Source: Streptomyces flavofungini
GTDB lineage: Bacteria; Actinomycetota; Actinomycetes; Streptomycetales; Streptomycetaceae
NCBI RefSeq assembly: GCF_014650815.1
Contig: NZ_BMVR01000011.1
Location: 124,001 to 188,000, forward strand
Direction of reading: 5' to 3'
Length of the DNA stretch: 64,000 bases
Below are positions 20,448-28,263 of the stretch, piece after piece. Each line of letters opens with the position of its first letter. Position 1 is the first letter of the stretch. The notes under the pieces were generated by a model. That model ran no database searches, had not been told where the DNA came from, and saw only the letters and a program-made list of their open reading frames with translations. A program made the position numbers and the translations under genes.

Positions 20448-21794
20448 GTGGACACGATTGCCGGTTTCTTCAGCTTCATCACGACACCCGTCTCCTGGGT
20501 CATCGTGCAGTTCCACAAGCTGTACGGTGCGATCTTCGGCCCTGATACGGGCTGGGCCTGGGGCCTGTCGATCGTGTCTCTGGTGATCCTGATCCGCATC
20601 TGCCTGATCCCGCTCTTCGTGAAGCAGATCAAGGCGACCCGGGCCATGCAGACGCTGCAGCCCGAGATGAAGAAGATCCAGGAACGCTACAAGAGCGACA
20701 AGCAGCGTCAGTCCGAAGAGATGATGAAGCTGTACAAGGAGTCGGGTACCAACCCGCTCTCCTCGTGCCTTCCCATCCTGGCGCAGTCGCCGTTCTTCTT
20801 CGCGCTGTACCACGTGCTCAACAGCATCGCGTCGAACGACACCATCGGCGTCATCAACAACCGCCTCCTGGAGAGCGCGCAGAAGGCCCACATCTTCGGC
20901 GCCCCGCTGGCCGCGAAGTTCACGGACAGCTCGTCGAAGGTCGAGGCCCTCGGCTCCTCTCTGACGGATGTGCGCATTGTCACCGCGCTCATGATCGTCC
21001 TGATGTCGCTGTCGCAGTTCTACACGCAACGCCAGCTCATGACGAAGAACGTCGACACCACCGTGAAGACGCCGTTCATGCAGCAGCAGAAGATGCTGAT
21101 GTACGTCTTCCCCATCATGTTCGCCGTCTTCGGCATCAACTTCCCCGTCGGTGTCCTCGTCTACTGGCTGACCACCAACGTGTGGACCATGGGCCAGCAG
21201 ATGTACGTGATCCGCCAGAACCCGACCCCGGGCTCCAAGGCCCAGGCCGCGTTCCTGGAGCGCCTGCACAAGCACGTCACGACCGCTCAGAAGGCGCGCA
21301 ACCGTCGCGAGGTCAACGTCATCAAGGCCATCGTCGCCAAGGGCCGGGACCGCAACGAGTACGAGCGCAAGTTCATCAACGGCCTGCACAAGGCTGGTCT
21401 CGCCGCGCAGGCCGACGGCTCGGTCGTGGTCAGCGACGCCGCCACCACCGCCACGCTCACCGAGGACGGCACTCCGTCCGGCGGCGGCACGCCCAAGCGT
21501 CAGCAGCCCAAGCGCCAGAGCAAGGCCAAGCGCCACTCCGGCCCGACCGCCGCGACCGCCAAGACGGACGCGGAGTCCGGGGCGAAGCCCTCGCTGACCA
21601 AGTCCGAGGACGGCTCCGCCACCAAGGACGCGGACAAGTCCGGGGAGCCCAAGGACGCCGCGGCCAAGGATGCGGCGAACAAGGGCAAGTCCGGCGCATC
21701 CGGCGGCCAGCAGCCCGGCCAGGGCACCCGCAGCAAAGCCAAGTCCGGGCAGCGCAAGGGCCAGCAGCGGCCCAAGCACCCGTCCAAGAAGTAG
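20448..21794 (+). CDS. yidC: Membrane protein insertase YidC (Oxa1 family)
   Basis: A 448-residue insertase for Sec-dependent and independent membrane proteins. Five hydrophobic segments are visible, beginning IAGFFSFITTPVSWVIVQFH and WAWGLSIVSLVILIRICLIPLF. The latter ends with the arginine of the hydrophilic groove. The cytoplasmic hairpin KQIKATRAMQTLQPEMKKIQ is conserved. A long basic, Ala/Lys/Ser-rich C-tail (about 330-448) is typical of actinobacterial YidC and may contact ribosomes. It starts at GTG 20448 behind AAGGAG. Confidence 0.96.
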   Translation: MDTIAGFFSFITTPVSWVIVQFHKLYGAIFGPDTGWAWGLSIVSLVILIRICLIPLFVKQIKATRAMQTLQPEMKKIQERYKSDKQRQSEEMMKLYKESGTNPLSSCLPILAQSPFFFALYHVLNSIASNDTIGVINNRLLESAQKAHIFGAPLAAKFTDSSSKVEALGSSLTDVRIVTALMIVLMSLSQFYTQRQLMTKNVDTTVKTPFMQQQKMLMYVFPIMFAVFGINFPVGVLVYWLTTNVWTMGQQMYVIRQNPTPGSKAQAAFLERLHKHVTTAQKARNRREVNVIKAIVAKGRDRNEYERKFINGLHKAGLAAQADGSVVVSDAATTATLTEDGTPSGGGTPKRQQPKRQSKAKRHSGPTAATAKTDAESGAKPSLTKSEDGSATKDADKSGEPKDAAAKDAANKGKSGASGGQQPGQGTRSKAKSGQRKGQQRPKHPSKK

Positions 21795-21808
21795 AAGGAG
21801 TCCATCCC

Positions 21809-22324
21809 GTGACGGAAGGCACCACCACCTCTGCCGCTGCCGAGGCCGGCGACACCATGACCCGGCTTGAGCAGGAGGGGGAGATCGCGGCGGACTACCT
21901 CGAGGGTCTGCTGGACATCGCCGACCTCGACGGCGACATCGACATGGACGTCGAGGCCGACCGCGCCGCTGTGTCGATCATCAGCGACGTCAGCAGCCGC
22001 GACCTGCAGAAGCTGGTCGGCCGCGACGGCGAGGTCCTGGAGGCGCTTCAGGAGCTGACCCGCCTCGCGGTGCACCGCGAGACCGGCGACCGCAGCCGCC
22101 TCATGCTGGACATCGCGGGTTACCGCGCGAAGAAGCGTGAGGAGCTGTCCGAGCTGGGCGCCACCGCCGCGGCCGACGCGAAGAGCTCCGGCGAGCCGGT
22201 GAAGCTCAAGCCGATGACGCCCTTCGAGCGCAAGGTCGTGCATGATGCGGTTAAGGCCGCCGGTCTGCGCAGCGAGTCCGAGGGCGAGGAGCCCCAGCGC
22301 TTCGTCGTGGTCCTCCCTGCCTGA
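21809..22324 (+). CDS. jag: RNA-binding protein Jag/KhpB (KH-R3H)
   Basis: A 171-residue protein. An acidic N-terminal part precedes a KH domain with the GxxG loop GRDG (in QKLVGRDGEVLEALQELTRL). An R3H domain follows with the marker FERKVVHDAV. GTG 21809 lies 14 bp after yidC with GAAGGAG in front. It is conserved between yidC and rsmG. In firmicutes KhpB partners with KhpA and affects cell division; its role in Streptomyces is not known to me. Confidence 0.92.
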   Translation: MTEGTTTSAAAEAGDTMTRLEQEGEIAADYLEGLLDIADLDGDIDMDVEADRAAVSIISDVSSRDLQKLVGRDGEVLEALQELTRLAVHRETGDRSRLMLDIAGYRAKKREELSELGATAAADAKSSGEPVKLKPMTPFERKVVHDAVKAAGLRSESEGEEPQRFVVVLPA

Positions 22325-22339
22325 TCACACGTGTTTCGC

Positions 22340-22369
22340 CCGGCCCCGTCTGTCCGCAGGCGGGGCCGG
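22340..22369 (+). terminator. Hairpin terminator after jag
   Basis: Arms 22340-22348 (CCGGCCCCG) and 22361-22369 with a 12-nt loop, followed by TCTTTGTC. It may separate rsmG from the upstream operon. Confidence 0.7.
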
Positions 22370-22423
22370 TCTTTGTCAGCCTGATAGTCAGCGAACCCAG
22401 TGCGGTACGGAAGGACGGTCCCC

Positions 22424-23140
22424 GTGACGGAGGCAGCGGAGCTCCCCCCGGCGCCGGAGCAGGCGCGGACGGTTTTCGGTGAGCGGTTCCAGGACGCGGT
22501 CCGTTATGCGGAGTTGCTGGCCGAGACGGGAGTGCAGCGCGGCCTGATCGGCCCCCGTGAGGTTCCCCGGCTGTGGGAGCGGCATCTGCTGAACTGCGCG
22601 GTGCTGTCCGAGGTGGTGCCCGAGGGCGTGACCGTGTGCGATGTGGGCTCCGGTGCCGGACTGCCTGGTATCCCGCTGGCCCTCGTCCGCGAGGACCTGA
22701 AGATCACACTGCTTGAGCCCCTGCTGCGGCGGACGAACTTCCTGACCGAGGTCGTCGAACTGCTCGGGCTCGACCATGTGACGGTCGTCCGTGGCCGTGC
22801 CGAGGAAGTCCTCGGCAAGCTGCCGCCCGTCCATGTCGTGACCGCACGGGCCGTGGCCCCGCTGGACCGGCTCGCGGGCTGGGGCGTCCCGCTACTCCGC
22901 CCGTACGGCCAGATGCTGGCCCTCAAGGGCGACACCGCCGAGGAAGAGGTCAAGGCGGCGGGCGCGGCCCTGAGCAAGCTCGGTGCGGAGTCCGTCTCCG
23001 TCGTGCAGGTGGGCGAGGGCGTGGTGGATCCGCTGTCCACCGTGGTGCGGGTCGAGGTCGGCGAGAGCCCGGGCGGTGTGCGCTTCGCGGCGAAGCGAGC
23101 CAAGGCGGCACGGGTGGGGCGGACGCGGCGCCGTCGCTGA
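22424..23140 (+). CDS. rsmG: 16S rRNA (guanine(527)-N7)-methyltransferase RsmG
   Basis: A 238-residue SAM-dependent methyltransferase of the 530 loop of 16S rRNA. The SAM-binding motif is DVGSGAGLPGIPLAL, followed by LLEPLLRRTNFLTEV and the ARAVAPLDRLAGW region. GTG 22424 is chosen for the GGAAGGA 8 nt upstream; an earlier in-frame GTG at 22400 has no such site. The basic C-terminus (KRAKAARVGRTRRRR) may aid rRNA contact. Loss of rsmG is known to give low-level streptomycin resistance. Confidence 0.95.
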   Translation: MTEAAELPPAPEQARTVFGERFQDAVRYAELLAETGVQRGLIGPREVPRLWERHLLNCAVLSEVVPEGVTVCDVGSGAGLPGIPLALVREDLKITLLEPLLRRTNFLTEVVELLGLDHVTVVRGRAEEVLGKLPPVHVVTARAVAPLDRLAGWGVPLLRPYGQMLALKGDTAEEEVKAAGAALSKLGAESVSVVQVGEGVVDPLSTVVRVEVGESPGGVRFAAKRAKAARVGRTRRRR

Positions 23141-23454
23141 GAGCCCAGAGCCAGCAGGGGTGCTGCCGAGGAGGTAATGGGACCGGCGCTGATCCGTCCT
23201 GACGACGAGCCGTACTCCACAAAAGCTGTCAAACGTATCCATACCGGGGTGTCGCACCAGCGGCACCCCGGTCGCCGTGCATCGTGTTTCACGTGAAACG
23301 TCGCTCACTGCTGCATGGCATCATCAGTCGCGGCCGCGCTGCGGAACCTCGCGAACGCCGGCCGCTCGGTTCCCTCGACAAGGGCACGGAGTTGTCCACA
23401 GAGGGGGATTCGTCCACAGAAGACCGGGCCTCGCTGGTTCACGACCCCGAAAGC
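23141..23454. other. rsmG-parA intergenic region with terminator and parS
   Basis: This stretch holds a hairpin terminator for rsmG (arms 23243-23251 and 23264-23272, ACCGGGGTG/CACCCCGGT) and a perfect parS at 23286-23299. parA regulatory sequences should lie between parS and the proposed ATG at 23455. An in-frame GTG at 23284 would place parS inside the coding region. Confidence 0.6.
23286..23299. other. parS: parS site 1 (parA upstream)
   Basis: Exact 14-bp palindrome GTTTCACGTGAAAC, the bacterial ParB-binding centromere site, upstream of parA. Confidence 0.95.
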
Positions 23455-24531
23455 ATGGGAGGCTCTGTTCATTGCGAGCCTGAAGTCGAGGAGAGTGAAT
23501 CCTTGCGGTCCGACGCCAACATCGCGGGACCGATGACCGATCCGGTCCCCGGTCCCCGTACCGAGTCGGCGGGGGAGGATGTTTCACGTGAAACACCGAG
23601 CCCGATGGACGACACCCCCATTGGTCGTGCCGCCCAGCTGGCGGTGGAAGCTCTGGGCCGTGCAGGCGAGGGCTTGCCGCGACCGGATCAGACCAGAGTC
23701 ATGGTGGTCGCCAACCAGAAGGGCGGGGTAGGCAAGACGACGACAACCGTCAACCTTGCCGCTTCGCTCGCTCTGCACGGTGCGCGCGTTCTGGTGATCG
23801 ACCTCGATCCGCAGGGCAATGCCTCCACGGCTCTCGGTGTCGACCATCACGCCGAAGTCCCCTCCATCTACGACGTGTTGGTCGAGAGCAAGCCTCTCTC
23901 CGAAATCGTCCAGCCCGTCCCTGACGTCGAGGGGCTCTTCTGCGCCCCGGCGACCATCGATCTCGCGGGTGCTGAGATCGAGCTGGTGTCCCTGGTGGCG
24001 CGGGAGAGCCGGTTGCAGCGGGCGATCCAGGCCTATGAGCAGCCGTTGGACTACATCCTCATCGACTGCCCGCCGTCGCTGGGGCTGTTGACGGTCAACG
24101 CTCTGGTGGCCGGTGCGGAGGTACTGATCCCGATCCAGTGCGAGTACTACGCACTGGAGGGCCTGGGGCAGCTCCTGCGCAACGTCGACCTGGTGCGCGG
24201 TCACCTCAACCCGCTCCTGCATGTGTCGACCATCCTGCTCACCATGTACGACGGCCGGACCCGGCTTGCGTCGCAGGTGGCGGACGAGGTGCGCAACCAC
24301 TTCGGCGACGAGGTGCTGCGCACCAGCATCCCGCGTTCGGTGCGCATCTCCGAGGCGCCCAGCTACGGCCAGACCGTGCTGACCTATGATCCGGGCTCCA
24401 GCGGTGCCCTGTCGTACTTCGAGGCGGCACGCGAGATCGCCCTGCGCGGAGTCGGCGTGCGCTACGACGTGCAGCACGCCCATGTGGGCGGACAGAACGA
24501 ACAGCAGAACTTGACGGAGGGGATGCAGTGA
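23455..24531 (+). CDS. parA: Chromosome-partitioning ATPase ParA
   Basis: A 358-residue deviant Walker ATPase that moves or organises ParB-parS complexes. The deviant Walker A KGGVGKTT (89-96) follows RVMVVANQ; VLVIDLDPQGNAS and YILIDCPPSLGLLTVNAL are the A' and B motifs. ATG 23455 (MGGSVHCEPEVEES) is chosen from recollection of Streptomyces homologues; only a weak GAAAG precedes it. GTG 23284 and ATG 23536 are alternatives. The coding sequence carries a second parS at 23581-23594, read as DVSRET. The stop overlaps the parB GTG. Confidence 0.92.
   Translation: MGGSVHCEPEVEESESLRSDANIAGPMTDPVPGPRTESAGEDVSRETPSPMDDTPIGRAAQLAVEALGRAGEGLPRPDQTRVMVVANQKGGVGKTTTTVNLAASLALHGARVLVIDLDPQGNASTALGVDHHAEVPSIYDVLVESKPLSEIVQPVPDVEGLFCAPATIDLAGAEIELVSLVARESRLQRAIQAYEQPLDYILIDCPPSLGLLTVNALVAGAEVLIPIQCEYYALEGLGQLLRNVDLVRGHLNPLLHVSTILLTMYDGRTRLASQVADEVRNHFGDEVLRTSIPRSVRISEAPSYGQTVLTYDPGSSGALSYFEAAREIALRGVGVRYDVQHAHVGGQNEQQNLTEGMQ
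23581..23594. other. parS: parS site 2 (inside parA)
   Basis: Exact GTTTCACGTGAAAC within the parA coding region, encoding part of GEDVSRETPS in the disordered N-terminus. Confidence 0.95.
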
Positions 24532-25643
24532 GCGAGCGACGGAGAGGGCTGGGCCGTGGTCTCGGCGCTCTGATCCCTGCGGCTCCTACGGAGAAGTCGG
24601 CGGCCCCGGCCGTGGGTGGAGGCTCCACCTCCCCCTCGTCCGTGCCGGTGCTCACCGCTGAGCGAGGTGTGGCGGCCGCGAAGGTGGCCTCGCTTCCGCA
24701 GCACGTTTCTCAGGAAACGGACGAGCACACGATCGGTGGTGTGGCCGAGGAGCCGATGCGCCCGGCAGGTGCGCACTTCGCGGAGCTTCCCCTCGACTCC
24801 ATCAAGCCCAACCCGCGGCAGCCGCGTGAGGTGTTCGACGAGGACGCCCTCGCCGAGCTGGTGACCTCCATCAAGGAGGTCGGTCTCCTCCAGCCCGTCG
24901 TCGTACGGCAGTTGGGGCCCGCGCGCTACGAGCTCATCATGGGCGAGCGGCGCTGGCGGGCCTGCCGAGAGGCGGGTCTGGAGCGCATCCCGGCGATCGT
25001 GCGGGCGACGGAGGACGACAAGCTCCTCCTGGACGCGCTCCTGGAGAACCTGCACCGCGCCCAGCTGAACCCGCTGGAAGAGGCCGCGGCTTATGACCAG
25101 CTGCTCAAGGACTTCAACTGCACGCACGACCAGTTGGCCGACCGCATCGGGCGCTCGCGTCCGCAGGTCTCCAACACGCTGCGGCTGCTGAAGCTCTCGG
25201 CGACGGTGCAGCGCAGGGTCGCCGCCGGTGTCCTCTCCGCGGGCCATGCCCGGGCATTGCTGGCCGTGGAGGACCCGGAGGAGCAGGACCGCCTCGCGCA
25301 CCGCATCGTGGCCGAGGGACTCTCGGTGCGTGCCGTGGAGGAGATCGTGACCCTGATGGGGTCGCGGCCGCAGAGCAAGCCGAAGGCGAAGGGCCCGCGT
25401 GCCGGCACCATCGTCTCCCCCGCCCTGACCGGTCTGGCCACGCGCCTCTCCGACCGGTTCGACACTCGGGTGCGGGTCGATCTGGGGCAGAAGAAGGGCA
25501 AGATCGTCGTCGACTTCGCCTCGCTGGAGGATCTGGAGCGCATCCTCGCCACGCTCGCCCCGGAGGAGGGCCCGGTCCTCAGGAATGGGCTCGCCGAGGC
25601 AGAGGCGGAAGCCGAGGAAGCCTCGGAGGACGAGCAGGACTGA
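24528..25643 (+). CDS. parB: Chromosome-partitioning protein ParB
   Basis: A 371-residue CTP-dependent clamp that loads at parS and spreads. The N-terminal disordered part ends with a ParA-stimulating start (RRGLGRGLGALIP). The ParB/Srx nucleotide domain has NPRQPREVFD and MGERRWRACREAGLERIP. The HTH reads DQLADRIGRSRPQVSNTLRLL, and the C-terminal dimer domain ends in an acidic tail. GTG 24528 overlaps the parA stop by 4 bp. A degenerate parS lies in the coding sequence at 24705-24718. Confidence 0.97.
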   Translation: MSERRRGLGRGLGALIPAAPTEKSAAPAVGGGSTSPSSVPVLTAERGVAAAKVASLPQHVSQETDEHTIGGVAEEPMRPAGAHFAELPLDSIKPNPRQPREVFDEDALAELVTSIKEVGLLQPVVVRQLGPARYELIMGERRWRACREAGLERIPAIVRATEDDKLLLDALLENLHRAQLNPLEEAAAYDQLLKDFNCTHDQLADRIGRSRPQVSNTLRLLKLSATVQRRVAAGVLSAGHARALLAVEDPEEQDRLAHRIVAEGLSVRAVEEIVTLMGSRPQSKPKAKGPRAGTIVSPALTGLATRLSDRFDTRVRVDLGQKKGKIVVDFASLEDLERILATLAPEEGPVLRNGLAEAEAEAEEASEDEQD

Positions 25644-25695
25644 GGCCCATGAGGCCATAGGAGAGGCCCCGGGACGAAGTGTCCTGAACCCTCTG

Positions 25696-25738
25696 AGAGC
25701 AGGTCGTGTCCGGTGTATGCCGGAACACGGCCTGCTCT
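25696..25738 (+). terminator. Terminator of the parAB operon
   Basis: Arms begin AGAGCAGG (25696-25703) and end CCTGCTCT (25731-25738), with the stem continuing through GTGT/ACAC and CCGG/CCGG. The T-rich run TTTCCTTTCTT follows. Confidence 0.8.
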
Positions 25739-25762
25739 TTCCTTTCTTACGGTTTCGGTGCA

Positions 25763-25786
25763 ATCGCATCGTGGATACGATGCGAT
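25763..25786. promoter_or_regulatory. Inverted repeat upstream of a small ORF and GNAT gene
   Basis: Perfect 9-bp arms ATCGCATCG (25763-25771) and CGATGCGAT (25778-25786) with spacer TGGATA. It lies between the parAB terminator and the next gene, about 50 bp before ATG 25836. It looks more like an operator than a terminator because no T-tract follows. Confidence 0.4.
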
Positions 25787-25835
25787 CGGGTACGGCGCAT
25801 CCACCTGAAGGCACCTCTTAGGGGAGGCAGGGGCC

Positions 25836-26093
25836 ATGCGATCGGTGAGCCGCACAGGACTGATGACCGCCGGGCTCGGGCTCGGAGCGGTTGGTGGTTT
25901 CGTCGGCAGCCTGCTCAGGGAACGGAGCGCACTGACAGCCGCTCGTGGCGCTGCGAGCGAAGGAAGTGAGGAACCGCCTTCATGGGGCGACGGCTCGTAC
26001 CGCTCACGCTGGACAACCTTCCGGACCTTCCCAAGCGTTGTCGCACGTGTGTCTTCTGGGAGCTGGACCCGGTCAGCGGCCAGGCCGCGGTAA
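25836..26093 (+). CDS. Possible small membrane protein overlapping the GNAT gene
   Basis: An 85-codon frame starting at ATG 25836 with AGGGGAGG 8-15 nt upstream. Residues about 8-28 (LMTAGLGLGAVGGFVGSLL) form a plausible membrane helix, followed by RERSALTAARGAASEGSEEPPSWGDG. The last third overlaps the GNAT gene by 112 bp in another frame and looks like a read-through shadow, so the true product may be the N-terminal part only. The ribosome-binding site is better than that of the GNAT gene. Function is unknown. Confidence 0.4.
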   Translation: MRSVSRTGLMTAGLGLGAVGGFVGSLLRERSALTAARGAASEGSEEPPSWGDGSYRSRWTTFRTFPSVVARVSSGSWTRSAARPR

Positions 26094-26599
26094 AGGCCGG
26101 CACTCCGGAGCTGGAGAAGGAGGCCTGGATCTCCGCCGTCCTGCTGGAGTGGGGGTCCTGCGGCCGGGTGGTCTATGTCGACGACGTGCCGGTGGGTTTC
26201 GTGCTCTACGCACCGCCCGCTTATGTGCCGCGTTCGACCGCCTTCCCTACGAGCCCCGTTTCACCGGACGCTGTGCAGCTGATGACCGCCTGGATCATGC
26301 CGGGCTATCAGGGGCAGGGGCTCGGCCGCGTCATCGTGCAGACCGTCGCAAAGGATCTTCTGCGCCGAGGGTTCAAGGCCATCGAGGCGTTCGGCGACGC
26401 GCGCTGGGAGAAGCCGGCCTGTGTGCTGCCCGCGGACCATCTGCTCGCGGTGGGCTTCAAGACGGTCCGCCCGCACCCTTCCTATCCGCGGCTGCGGCTG
26501 GAGCTGCGGACGACGCTCTCATGGAAGGAGGACGTCGAGCTGGCACTCGACCGACTCCTCGGGGCGGTCCAGAAGGAACCAGCGCTGCGGCCGCTGTAG
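25982..26599 (+). CDS. GNAT family N-acetyltransferase
   Basis: A 205-residue acyl-CoA-dependent acetyltransferase. The acetyl-CoA loop is QGQGLG (110-115) after TAWIMPGY, followed by the helix RVIVQTVAKDLLRRG. An N-terminal CRTCVFWE stretch may bind metal. ATG 25982 has AGGA about 12 nt upstream. Its place just after parB is conserved in Streptomyces. The substrate is unknown. Confidence 0.85.
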   Translation: MGRRLVPLTLDNLPDLPKRCRTCVFWELDPVSGQAAVKAGTPELEKEAWISAVLLEWGSCGRVVYVDDVPVGFVLYAPPAYVPRSTAFPTSPVSPDAVQLMTAWIMPGYQGQGLGRVIVQTVAKDLLRRGFKAIEAFGDARWEKPACVLPADHLLAVGFKTVRPHPSYPRLRLELRTTLSWKEDVELALDRLLGAVQKEPALRPL

Positions 26600-26644
26600 T
26601 CCGAGCACCCGCACTGAGACGGTGCTGGGCCGGGCGAGCCACGG

Positions 26645-26678
26645 CGAAGGGGCCAACCTCGTGAGGTTGGCCCCTTCG
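26645..26678. terminator. Bidirectional terminator between GNAT and trxA
   Basis: Perfect 16-bp arms 26645-26660 (CGAAGGGGCCAACCTC) and 26663-26678 with a 2-nt loop. It lies between convergent genes, and a parS begins only 2 bp beyond it. Confidence 0.85.
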
Positions 26679-26679
26679 T

Positions 26680-26693
26680 GTTTCACGTGAAAC
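26680..26693. other. parS: parS site 3 (GNAT-trxA intergenic)
   Basis: Exact GTTTCACGTGAAAC, abutting the terminator at 26645-26678, between convergent genes. Confidence 0.95.
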
Positions 26694-26723
26694 ATTGCCT
26701 GCCGCCATCGCGGTAGGCGTCGA

Positions 26724-27056
26724 CTACTCGGCGATGAAGTCTTCCAGGTCGCGCACCAGGGCCGCCTTCGGCTTGGCGCCGACGATGGTCTTGGTGACCT
26801 CGCCACCCTGGTAGACGTTCAGGGTCGGGATCGACATGACGCCGTACTTGGCGGCCGTCGCCGGGTTCTGGTCGATGTTGAGCTTGACGATCTCGATCTT
26901 GTCGCCGTGCTCGGCGGCGATCGCCTCGAGGGACGGCGCGATCTGGCGGCACGGGCCGCACCACTCGGCCCAGAAGTCGACCAGTACGGGCTTGCTGCTC
27001 TTGAGCACGTCCTCCTCGAAGGAGGCGTCAGTGACGTGCTTCAGGGTTCCGGCCAC
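26724..27056 (-). CDS. trxA: Thioredoxin
   Basis: A 110-residue thioredoxin. The active site is WCGPC (32-36) in VLVDFWAEWCGPCRQIAPSLE; the cis-proline region is SIPTLNVYQGG. It reduces disulfides of cytosolic proteins and is itself reduced by TrxB, encoded 50 bp upstream in the same leftward operon. It starts at GTG 27056. Confidence 0.97.
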   Translation of the reverse strand: MAGTLKHVTDASFEEDVLKSSKPVLVDFWAEWCGPCRQIAPSLEAIAAEHGDKIEIVKLNIDQNPATAAKYGVMSIPTLNVYQGGEVTKTIVGAKPKAALVRDLEDFIAE

Positions 27057-27106
27057 GGGGGGCTCCTAACTTGGTGCTGCGGTGGGGCAGGCGGGGGTGA
27101 GTTGGG

Positions 27107-28069
27107 TCAGACAGTCGCGGCGGCAGCGTTCTCGCTGTCCACGGCGGCGGCGAGGAAGCGCTCGGCGTCGAGAGCGGCGGAGCAGCCGGTGCCCGCCGCC
27201 GTGATCGCCTGGCGGTACGTGTGGTCGACGACGTCGCCGGCACCGAAGACGCCGGAGAGGTTCGTCCGGGTCGACGGCGCGTCGACCTTCAGGTAGCCCT
27301 CGTCGTCCAGGTCCAGCTGGCCCTTGAAGAGCTCGGTGCGCGGGTCGTGGCCGATCGCGATGAACAGACCGGTCACCGGCAGCTCGGAGGTCTCGCCCGT
27401 CTTCAGGTTGCGCAGGGTGAGGCCGGAGAGCTTCTGCTCGCCGTGGATCTCGGCGATCTCGCTGTCCCAGATGAACTTGATCTTCGGGTCGGCGAAGGCG
27501 CGCTCCTGCATGGCCTTGGAGGCGCGGAGGCTGTCGCGGCGGTGGACCACGGTCACGGACTTGGCGAACCGGGAGAGGAAGGTCGCCTCCTCCATCGCCG
27601 TGTCACCGCCGCCGATCACCGCGATGTCCTGGTCCTTGAAGAAGAACCCGTCACAGGTCGCGCACCAGGAGACGCCACGTCCGGAGAGGGCGTCCTCGCG
27701 GGGCAGGCCCAGCTTGCGGTGCTGAGAGCCCGTCGTGACGATGACGCTCTTCGCGCGGTGCACTGTGCCGGCCGTGTCCGTGACCGTCTTGATCTCACCC
27801 GAGAGATCGACGGACACCACGTCGTCGGGGACCAGCTCGGCACCGAAGCGCTCGGCCTGGGCCCGCATGTTGTCCATGAGGTCGGGGCCCATGATGCCGT
27901 CCCGGAAGCCCGGGAAGTTCTCCACATCGGTGGTGTTCATCAGCGCACCGCCCGCGGTGACGGCACCTTCGAACACCAGGGGCTTCAGCGAGGCGCGCGC
28001 GGTGTAGAGCGCCGCCGTGTAGCCGGCGGGCCCGGAGCCGATGATGATCACGTTACGGACGTCGGTCAC
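27107..28069 (-). CDS. trxB: Thioredoxin reductase
   Basis: A 320-residue FAD/NADPH disulfide reductase that regenerates thioredoxin. The FAD motif is GSGPAGYTAALYTARA (11-26), the redox pair C136-A-T-C139 is in SWCATCDGFF, and the NADPH motif is GGGDTAMEEA. It starts at GTG 28069. It lies downstream of an ECF sigma/anti-sigma pair, a trxBA arrangement shared with other actinobacteria and consistent with disulfide-stress control. Confidence 0.97.
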   Translation of the reverse strand: MTDVRNVIIIGSGPAGYTAALYTARASLKPLVFEGAVTAGGALMNTTDVENFPGFRDGIMGPDLMDNMRAQAERFGAELVPDDVVSVDLSGEIKTVTDTAGTVHRAKSVIVTTGSQHRKLGLPREDALSGRGVSWCATCDGFFFKDQDIAVIGGGDTAMEEATFLSRFAKSVTVVHRRDSLRASKAMQERAFADPKIKFIWDSEIAEIHGEQKLSGLTLRNLKTGETSELPVTGLFIAIGHDPRTELFKGQLDLDDEGYLKVDAPSTRTNLSGVFGAGDVVDHTYRQAITAAGTGCSAALDAERFLAAAVDSENAAAATV

Positions 28070-28263
28070 GGCTTGATTCCTCGTCTCTGGGGACTACTGC
28101 GTACTGCCGGGTGCCTGTCTCAGGACTCTCACCCCACCCAACGGATCCTACGGGGCGAGCATTCCCCACGTGTCCGAGCACACGTAAGCAGGGCAGGCCG
28201 GGGCACGGGAAAGGAGCCCGGCACCGACCTCCGGGAAGTGCGTCAGAGGGGTGCCTCAGCGCC

